Shown piece by piece: positions 55,692 to 64,000 of a stretch of 64,000 bases of DNA (position 1 is the stretch's first letter; each line of letters starts with the position of its first letter). Both the position numbers and the translations under genes were made by a program. The stretch covers positions 35,366,874 through 35,430,873 of the forward strand of contig CM041090.1 in assembly GCA_023079485.1 (NCBI GenBank), written 5' to 3'. Below the pieces are notes generated by a model. That model ran no database searches. It was not told the origin of the DNA and was given only the letters and a program-made list of their open reading frames with translations. Origin of the DNA: Archilochus colubris. Taxonomy: Eukaryota > Chordata > Aves > Apodiformes > Trochilidae.

Positions 55692-58454
55692 CACTGCACC
55701 TTTAATCACGATAAATTATCATTGCTGTTTTTCTGACATTAGAGTTACCTATCTGCTGAACAGGGGTAGAGATCTGGAGACTTGGTAGCTGGTTTCTTGT
55801 AAAGTAGAAATAACCACTACCAGTATATCATGAATGTATTTTATTTCCACACACCTTCTCACGTCCTGGGACTGAGCTGGCCAAATGACACACAGGATTT
55901 TTTTTTTCTGAGTTCCCAGCCTATGGTCAAGATGTAATTCCCAAGAATTACAGAGAACAGCAGGACAGCAGAACAGCAGGAGATGGTCTACCACATCCAA
56001 CTCTCAGGATGAAAGGAGGTAGCTCACCCAGCAGGTCTTCACAGGACTGAGTGCTCTGTGGAGATTCATGAAAAGCCTGTGTCCAGCTATTGCACCTCAG
56101 GACACCTGAAGAGAGATTTCTCTGCTGATGAGAAGGAGAGATCATCTCTTCCTCATGGGTCCTTTGCAGAAACTAGCTTGAAGAGCAGCAAAGCCTCCTG
56201 GTGATCCTTCTGTTTTTATGCAAATTAACTCTTAATGAGGAAAAAAAAAACACAACTTCAGAGTAATTTCTTTGGGTTACCTTTTTGATGTGCAGCTACA
56301 GAGTTTTAATCCAGTGGTACCTATTAAAATGTTTCTTGGGAGCTGTTGGGGTAGCACTGTTCAGGCAGGCCAGGAAGTGTTCAGAGAAGCAAACTGGCTC
56401 TCTCCATGCAAATGAGCCCTCTGAGATAGCTGGAAAACTCTTTCTTGTGGGCTTTGCTAAATACTGTGGTCGAATGGGCTGTTATTTGCTCCTTTGTACT
56501 GACTGCAGATGCTGAACACACACCCTGGCGTGACGTGATGCTGTTTGTCCAGGCTGATGCTTGGGCACTAAAATGAAACGAGCACAGAGGCACTGAGCTT
56601 GGAAAAACAAGAGGTTCAGAAACCACTTCCAGCTCTACACCAAGTCACACGGGTATGGGCCTTGCCTGGGCTGCATTTACCCTTGTTTTAAACAGGCATA
56701 TCCCTGATGACCTCACTACTGTATAAACAGGGTAGGAATCACACAGTAAGTGTCTTTAAGCTTGCAATAGGACTTCAATAATACCATAGTGTGATGGGTT
56801 TGCTTCTAAAATCAGCCATGATTCCTTCAAGCAACTGTGTAGAAGAGATTGGAGAGGCATGGCCCTGAGTAGGCCTGGAGCTCTCTGCTGCTGGGACATC
56901 AGCTAAGCAAACCATAATGCAACAGAAAGCCCTTAGCTCACTTAAAAGCAAAGCAATAATCCCTCAGTGGTGAGGGAAATTGGGCAGGAAACCCCCTGTG
57001 GGTGAGGCTGCAATTTAGCAGTCTTGTTCCACAGCTCAGCACGTGGTCTACCCTAAAATGCCAATACCAGCCTGGCAATGATGTGCCCAATGTTGAGCAC
57101 AAGGGTTTGCCCAGCATGTGAATGAACCATCCCACAAGAAAACATCACTGAGTGTTCCTCACCCTTGTTTGTCCTGAGGCAGCAGGGATGCACTGACAAG
57201 GCTTGAGCCAGTCTGCCAGACAGGTTCTCCTCTTGCAGGCAAACCAGCAAAGCCCAACCCAGGCATGCAAAGCTGCAGAGTGATTCTCCATGCACATTTC
57301 TGCTGGACAAGGTGGTCAGGCTGTGGTGGTTTGGGGCTATCTTGGGGTGTGCTGGAGCAGTTGAAGGATTCATGGTAGAGCTGGGAAGAGCTGATGGAGT
57401 AAAGAAAATTTCCATTGCTGTAAGCCTCTGCTCTCCTTCAGCACCCAATTGCAAATTGCAGATAGGCAAAGAGAGACTTTTTCTGCACTTAGTTCCTTTT
57501 TGTCACTTTTTCAGCTTCCATTCACATCAAGTTCCCCTTTCACTGCACCTTTGAACTCCCCTCTCCATCTCCCTCCTACTCCTGATGCAGTAAGGATGCT
57601 CTGCCCTGCCAGGACATTTCCTTGGGAAATCTCCCTGCCGTGAGCTCCCTGCAAAGGATGAAGGTAGACCATGATGTTTCGTTGCCACAGGGCAGCAGGG
57701 CTTGCAGCTCTGGTTTGCTCCTGCTTGCCTGCACATTCCTGTCAGGGATCACAGTATTGTCTCAAGGAGCGGCAGGCATAGGTAAAGGATCAGGAAACTT
57801 GTTTGGTCATGCCAGAATCACAGCAGGAACTCTCTTATCTGCTCTTATCACACAGTGCTACAGTGTGGCTTCCCTAACAAACGCAGCTGTCCCCCCGAGA
57901 CAGGGCTGCCAGGGTGGGACCAGAGACAGAAATCACTCAGGCTTCATCCTGCACGTTCAGCAACCTTGGCATCCCATAAAAATATGGAGGGAAGGTAGGG
58001 GTAAGGGAAACCTGTGCATTCATTGCAACTTTCCCCTTGGCTAGCCACTGCTGCAAGGTTAGGATCATCCTCTCCCATATTGTAAACCCCAGTGAAGGGG
58101 TTTTGCACTCCCCATGAACCCGTGCAGCAGGCCCTGTGCACCAGGGCCTCCAGGAAGAGTTCCTTGGCTTTGGGCACCTTACTCCAGAGAGCATCCATTG
58201 GCCAGGAGATGCCTGTGCCACATCCAGCTTTCCTATGATCCTTCTTATGATTGAGATTTGCAAAGACAAAGCCAAGGTTTGTGGCAGCTTAAGGGGCCCA
58301 AAACAAGCTGTAAACTTCAACATAGTGTTTGCCACCCCTCCAAAGCCTGACTGGTGCTGCCTGCCCAGTTTTTGATCAGGAACAAAGACAAGTGCTAGGT
58401 CTGCTCTGAGCTAGAGCCCTTTTCACAGAGGGTGGCCTGTTTCAGGCAACAGCT

Positions 58455-58535
58455 ACCAGGAGCAGCTAATTAACCCTGGCTTTATTTGAAATAATTGCTA
58501 TGCACAACAGATGTACATCAGGCTGCTTAATGCAC
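58455..58535. promoter_or_regulatory. Homeodomain and E-box motif cluster
   Basis: TAATTA (58467-58472), ataattgctatgcac and the E-box CAGATG (58508-58513) fall within 50 bp and are followed by gcttaatgcac. This is a motif cluster like those of neural or mesodermal enhancers. The call is low confidence without conservation. Confidence 0.2.
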
Positions 58536-59608
58536 ACCCTGCTCTGTGGTCAGTTGTCTCCCAGTGCTCTCAGATGGCCTGGGTTTGGTGGTGGTTCCTC
58601 TGGACCTCTCCTCTGCAGAAGGCTTCTTCCATGTGGAGGAGTTGAGAGGGTGAAAATTCATACCCTGAGAGTGTGTCCTCATAGACTCTGGATTCAGGTT
58701 GTTTTCTGCACTGCCTGTTCAAGAGAAAGTGTCTCCAGATTTCCCCAAGCCTATTAAAAAAAGCTGGTGAACTTAGCAGCTGTATGTCAGCATTTTGTCT
58801 GAGATCTTGTTCACCAGGAAAATACTGTGATATCCAAAAACACAGTTTACAAGCCTTGGGAAGTTTTGGTTGGGTCCAAGCCTGTGCAAATTGACCCTGG
58901 GCTATTGCTCTTACAGCACCAGTTCTCTCTTCCTCACTTTGATGCCCTTGTGGATGAAAAATCTTTACTGACCTCCCCCCAAATTCAAGAAAAAACAGAC
59001 CATTTCCACCACATGAAGACTGCTGTGATTTATTGCAGAATAATCTACTGAAAAGGGGATGGAGGAATGGGACAGGACAGGGCAGGTCACCATGTCCAGG
59101 GACTAAAAATAAATGGGACAAGAGGTTTTAGAGCAGAGGTGGGACTCTGAAACAGTGTGGATGCAAGATGCAAGCCTTAGGTTGAGCAAAGAAAGCTGCT
59201 GACTTTGGTTTCAGGCTGCAGCCTGAATTGAACCCAGTGCAATTAAAAAATTGCACAGGAACAGGCAAAGGCTGTCAGAGAAAGTAAAACACCTTTACTT
59301 GTTTGCTTTTCTCACAATGTTCTGCAGGGAGCATTAGCAGCTAAGCAGCATCTCCTGGGTTTGTCCTGCCTCTAAGGCATTGCCAGCATCCACAGGCCCT
59401 TCTTGTATATTATTTTAAAACAAATCACAGCAGCTCTTCCGCCACTGGAAACTGTTTGTTCTTGGATTTACGGGGAAAGGCAGCTGGGGGGTGGCCGAGC
59501 AAGGATTGAATGTGTTTGCACATTCCCTCCCCTTATAGGATTGAATCCCTGTCAGCCCAGTGATGGATGGAAGACAGTGCATCTGATAACTGGGATCATT
59601 AACTAAAT

Positions 59609-59633
59609 GGGTGGGGGGTGAGGGGTCGGAGGG
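59609..59633 (+). repeat. Perfect G-quadruplex motif
   Basis: GGG-T-GGGGGG-TGA-GGGG-TCGGA-GGG satisfies four tracts of at least three G with loops of 1, 3 and 5 nt. It lies in otherwise ordinary DNA. Such motifs can fold in vitro; there is no adjacent promoter or gene to give it a role. Confidence 0.75.
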
Positions 59634-60168
59634 CCAAACACCGTCCTCATTCCCTGTTTTACAATGATCCTCTGTGGCATTGTGTGCTGGCACGAGTCTT
59701 GCAGGCAGGGACAGTCACCTCAGAGCCCTGCAACAGTGACTGAGCCTTGGGGGGATGTGATGAGCAAGGAAAAAACTGCACAGAAAACTGCAGGGCTTGG
59801 GTGGCTCAGCCACAGAATCTGTCAGATCCTTGTAAATGGATGCAGGGTTTCCCCACGCTCACAGTTTTGTTTGAGAATGGTGTTTGTCTTTCCTCTCTGC
59901 AGAAGAGAGGACACCGTGGCTGCAATGGCTTCCCCCACTCATCTTCCTCAGCCCCCTCAGCCCAAGGAAGATCTTCCCTGGGTAAGGCCATTTATGGGAT
60001 GCAGCCTCTCTCCCTGCTCCATCAGGGCCTCTCTGCAATTTCTAGCTGTCACACACACATCGAGCAACTTCTCTGGAAAATTGCCCTCCATTTACTTAGG
60101 TCTGGTGCACAAACGAATGCCAATCCTGGGGAGGTGGCTACTTTCCCAGGCAGATGTCTTCAAGTGTT

Positions 60169-60191
60169 AAAAAAAGAAAAAAAAAAAAAAA
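60169..60191. repeat. A-rich run
   Basis: Seven A, then G, then fifteen A near the end of the run. Simple sequence. Confidence 0.9.
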
Positions 60192-60737
60192 GGAGCTAGG
60201 ATGCTCCTATTTATCCTGGAGGGCAAACTGTGATGGAAAGAAAGGGATGTACCCATCCCCTGGATCTTTATGAGGGGGTCTAATGCTTAAGAGACTGTTG
60301 AATCAGATTCAGTGCAACACTGAGACATCTAAGAGGGGATTTAGGAACTTAAAATTTGCCTGTGGGCAGTGATACAAACTGTGTGAACAAATGGCTGCAA
60401 TCCTCAGAGAGGTGATGGGCTGCCAAAAAAGAGAGAAGAAGTAATTGGCTCACACTGGGTCAAGAGGGAATGGGACAAAATGGCAGCAGGAGGCTCAGAT
60501 AGGCCCAAGATGGTGAGCAAAACCCCCAGGATGAAATTCCAAGCAGAGAAGTGTGCTGCCCAGCAGCTTTGGGAAATATGTTAGGAAAAGTGTAGAAGGA
60601 AAACGTGATATTAAGTGCATCCATTTCAGTGACCAGAAATACTTCTGCTCATTCTTCAGTGTCACAAGAAGACATTTTTGTCATAGCTTAATTAGACAGC
60701 TGCCTGCAAGTGTTCAGGTTGAGTTCTTTTCTGTGAG

Positions 60738-60826
60738 AAGAAAAGGCAAGGCAAGGCAAGGCAAAGCAAAGGGAAAGGGCAAGGAAAAGGAAGAGGAAAA
60801 GGAAAAGGAAAAGGTCAAGGAAAAGA
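60738..60826. repeat. Purine-rich GGCAA / GGAAAA low-complexity tract
   Basis: Tandem GGCAA units (about 60745-60765) pass into AAAGGG and then repeated GGAAAA-type units. One strand is almost all purine. The Lys/Glu-rich frame across it is an artefact. Confidence 0.9.
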
Positions 60827-61242
60827 ACTTTTCTTAAAAAAACCCAAAACATTCTATCAGAACACAGCTTTCAACCAAAACTTATTTTGCAAGACATTAC
60901 ACAGGCACTTTCTTGTCAAGGTCAAAATATTATCTTGGCCTCTTCCAAGTATCTTCTTTTCCTTTTCATTAATTTTTAATGTTTATTCTATTGCAAAAAT
61001 CAGTGCAGCTCAGGAAAGACTGAGCCTGGAATGAGGAGCATTGATTGTATTGATGGGGAACATTCTTCTGATATCTGAATTCCCATTTGCACATTTGGAA
61101 GGAGATCTCGAACATTTTTTTTCTATTATTATTGCATTTTGGTTTGGAACCAATATTTCAAATTCAGCTAATGTTCAAAACCACATAAATTCTGCCACCA
61201 AGGAAAGTTTTTGTCAGCCCTGTAGGTGAGAGGTCTGCTGCA

Positions 61243-61326
61243 GGACATGGTTTAGTGGTGGACTTGGCAGTTGGATTTAGTGATCTTAGATGTCTTTTCT
61301 CCCCAATATGATTCCATGATTCTGTG
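61243..61326 (+). mobile_element. CR1 LINE 3' tail
   Basis: Forward words include 'catggtttagtggtggactt', 'ggcagttggatttagtgatc' and 'ttagatgtcttttctcccca', ending with the octamers attccatg (61311-61318) and attctgtg (61319-61326). Only about 85 bp of the 3' end remain. Confidence 0.93.
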
Positions 61327-64000
61327 ATCTTCTCCAAGTTTGGTCCAAACAATGCCCAATGGTGTTTGTGGTCTGAGCCCTGTCTCAGAAGGGCTGTGCT
61401 GGTGATTTGTGACCTGGCTGCATTTCCTTTGGAGGTGCAAGCAGAAATGGAACCAGGAGATGGACCCCAGGGAATATCCAGCTTCACGACAAGTATGATA
61501 TTCAGAGGTGCTTTTCCTCAGCTGCTCTTGGCCTGACCCCAATTCCAGAGGTGTCCAAGGGGTATTGGGAAGCTTCACTGCAGACTGGTGACATGGCTGC
61601 AAGGCAGGAGACTCTGCAGAGGGTCCAACAGCCACAGGGCCAGTGCAGGCATGCAGTGGAGATCAGATTAGAGGGGACCCAAATTCCTGGGCCCTTGGAA
61701 CACTTGCCAAACAGGTTCTCTAAGCTGAACCACCAAAATTTGAGGGCTTCTGTGGACACAGTGGCTGCACACCACAATGTTTGTGGAAAACGGTGCTACA
61801 TGGCCACAGCCCATGCCAGAGGCTGGTCTCACACCAGCAGTGCTTAGCTGGGCTGCTTTGTGGTCAAAAGCAGGCAGGGCATCCCTCCCCCTCAGCTGGC
61901 TCTAGACCCAAACATGAGCCCAGACCTAAGGAGCAAGCCTGGGAACGTCCCTGTGCATGAGGAGACACAAAGCAGGTGCTCTCAGGAGGTCTCATTGCCT
62001 TTCCATCAAGGAACTCAGCTTCTGGATACCCGGGTGAAAAGCAGGAGAAAGAAGCTGCATTATAAAACTGGACTCACGCAGCAAGTTTTTTGCACATTTT
62101 CTTCTTATATGACATTCTCCTTCTCAAGTGAGGTCCTGTACCTTTGTACAGAGCCCTTTGGCTGGTTTACTCAACAGGAGATTTGCAGCTGGATGGTGTC
62201 CCAGTCTCATTGCAGATGTGTGGGCTCCAAACTCTGCACTTGACCCTCAGTTTGGGAAACCACCTTGAGGTCACTTGGGAAATTTGGCACCTTGAGGTTT
62301 CAAAATTGTAGCTGACTCAGAGGTGTGCTGAAGCTGCTGCCTTGAATTTGGTTTGTGAGACAACCACACACATCACCTCTGACACACGAGCTGGTTAAGG
62401 CCACCCAGGCCACTGCTGGAGCATCTGCTGAATCACTGCACTCCCCTGCCTGAGTTGGGTCTCCTTTATTAGTTATTAGTCAGCAGAAAGAGAGGTTTCT
62501 GGTGTCTGCAAGCCACAAGCTGCTCTGTGGCACTCAGTTCTCTGCAGGAGAAGGCTGCTTGGTCTCCTGTCCAGATTAAAAGCAACAAGTACTAAATGTT
62601 CCTTCTTCTGCAGACTGAATAATTTATATCAGGTAGTAGGAAGGAGAAATTATTTGATAACCAAACAGACCCCATGCTACAATCCCTTTTAGTGACATTG
62701 TGGTGTGGAGCTGTGGAAGAAAAGGTAATTTGCCCACCTCTGGAGTTAGCCAGCTGTGGGCAAATGATTCTTAAATTGTCACCTGAGATGGAACATTGAA
62801 CAAAGGGCAAGAAAACTCTTTCAACCAAGCTAATAATTCCCAGCAAGGAATTTGTTTGGTGAATGGGAGTGAAGTCCCTGTGAATTCCTTGGAATTACTG
62901 ACTATGGGGTTGAGTTTTTCTTGGTGTGTTGTGGGTGGGGAGTTTTGCTGGGGACTTTTTGTTTGCTCATTGTCAGAATTTCAGGGGTATTCTGATGGGA
63001 AACACGCTGTGGCATAGGTTTGTGTCCCTTGATGAGCTGAATAAAACCCCTTCAAAGGATCTGCAGTGAGGGAGGGTTTGCTGAAGCAGGAAGGACAATT
63101 CAGTGGGGATCAATTGTTATGCCTGGGGGCTAGAAAGAGGATGAACTGAGCTGCCTGGGGGTCGTGTAGAAGAATAAAAAGAGAGAAAGTGTAAAATAAT
63201 GATGTATGATCTTAGTTTCTCAGGCAGTCTTGCTCATTTGTATGAAGTCACCCTGTGCCAGAACTGTCAAGTCATGAGTTTGATGGTTTGATTACCACAG
63301 CTCAAGTGAGGATTGGTGACAAGCACCAGGACTTTAACATGTCATTGCTCCAAGACACTACCATGTCCTTAATTCAGGTTGTTAGCTTGTCACTGCTCTG
63401 GGACACTGGCAGCTTATTGTTCTAGGAGGTTAACATAACAGTGGTCCATGAAGTTGAGTTATAATGGGAGAATCTGTTCTGTGATGAACTCAGGGCAGAA
63501 GCTGCAACTGGGAAGTGATTCCTGTGGACAGAAGGGCAATTCCAGAATGTGGCCTGGTCCAGGGGCAGTCCAGGATGCTCTTGGCTTTGTTTCTTTCCAC
63601 CAAAACTGGAGGTGAGACCTTGTATTGTCAAAACATGGGCCCAGACTGACAGGTTTCTCCCTGTCCCTGGTGCAAACCATGGGTGCTCCTGGCTCTTCTC
63701 CACCCAGGGCAAAGCCAGTGGCACAGTGAGGTGAGCACAGCTCTTGGACTTTGCTTTGGGATAGAGGGAAGGAGGAATGTGGGCTTCCACTCTGCACACC
63801 ACAAGCTGAAGCCAGGGGGAAGGGTGATGGGAGGCTTCCTTTGCGTGCTGAGATAAAAAAAAACACAAGGAAACAAACATTGAAAACTCTTTTTCCAGTG
63901 ACTAGCTCTGGCAGTCAAGGTCCCTTATCCTGGCTTCCTCACCCCAGTTTTCTCTCAGAGCATTGGTATAACCTGGCAGGAATTGTCCAGATTTTAGACT
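61327..64000. other. Non-coding DNA to the window end
   Basis: No gene, repeat family or structured element is recognised. Open frames of up to 152 codons (for example minus strand 63422-63880 and plus strand 61860-62243) have no family resemblance and overlap one another. Confidence 0.6.

Larger units (their letters stand above)
52039..61242. other. Non-coding DNA, mostly moderate GC
   Basis: No gene is supported. The longest open frames are 191 codons on plus (52656-53231), 183 on minus (58570-59121) and 168 on plus (59664-60170). They have no recognisable domains and in places overlap open frames on the other strand. The region has a MEF2-type ttaaaaataa at 53161-53170, an AT-rich patch at 54068-54112 and an A17 run at 55399-55415. 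It also holds a double hairpin at 55653-55691, a motif cluster at 58455-58535, a G4 motif at 59609-59633, A-runs at 60169-60191 and a purine-rich tract at 60738-60826. Confidence 0.6.

Noticed and set aside
58570..59121. 183-codon minus-strand frame
   Set aside because: No family resemblance. The opposite strand is also open over much of it, and no splice or start context supports it.
1..64000. Endogenous retrovirus LTRs, proviral genes, tRNA, rRNA or U-snRNA genes
   Set aside because: No primer-binding site, paired terminal repeats, retroviral protein motifs, tRNA B-box with cloverleaf or snRNA signature was seen on reading through the window.

Overview
The window is vertebrate nuclear DNA, almost certainly from a bird. 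The best evidence is about ten truncated CR1 LINE copies with the avian 3' end: the A/GATCATC(A/T)AGTCCAAC core and tails of tandem ATTCTRTG octamers. There are no Alu, L1 or other mammalian young repeats. A few very old MIR-like amniote SINE remnants and a low overall repeat load also fit a bird. The species and chromosome cannot be told from the sequence.

I find no protein-coding gene that I can support. The longest open frames are 180-191 codons. They lie in the GC-richer parts, carry no recognisable domain, and often overlap open frames on the opposite strand. No tRNA, rRNA, snRNA, CRISPR, operon or prokaryotic feature was seen. The window is best read as intergenic DNA or the inside of a very large intron. 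One minus-strand stretch (about 33.95-34.30 kb) stays open between acceptor-like and donor-like sites, and I flag it only as a possible cryptic exon or pseudogene.

Layout. 1-20 kb is AT-rich, with a TG/TA microsatellite, an A-rich tract joined to a CR1 copy, a pyrimidine-rich stretch, a GTT/T-rich tract, MIR-like remnants and, at 19.35 kb, a 133-bp perfect AGAGA array. 20-33 kb is mixed. It holds the most CpG-dense spot (24.30-24.61 kb), followed at once by a strong hairpin (24.69-24.76 kb), then the longest plus-strand CR1, MIR-like remnants and an AT-rich block with clustered POU/FOX-type words. 33-52 kb carries the possible exon, several CR1 copies (two lying tail to tail at 43.5 kb), the clearest MIR-like SINE (47.4 kb) and motif-dense AT-rich islands at 42.7, 44.6, 46.5 and 50.1 kb. 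52-64 kb is moderately GC-rich, with a perfect G-quadruplex motif (59.61 kb), purine-rich low-complexity DNA and a CR1 tail.

If the window has a function, it is probably regulatory. Several blocks look like candidate conserved noncoding elements, but conservation cannot be judged from a single sequence. No previously undescribed gene system is demonstrated. The items most worth testing are the CpG cluster plus hairpin near 24.5 kb and the possible exon near 34 kb.
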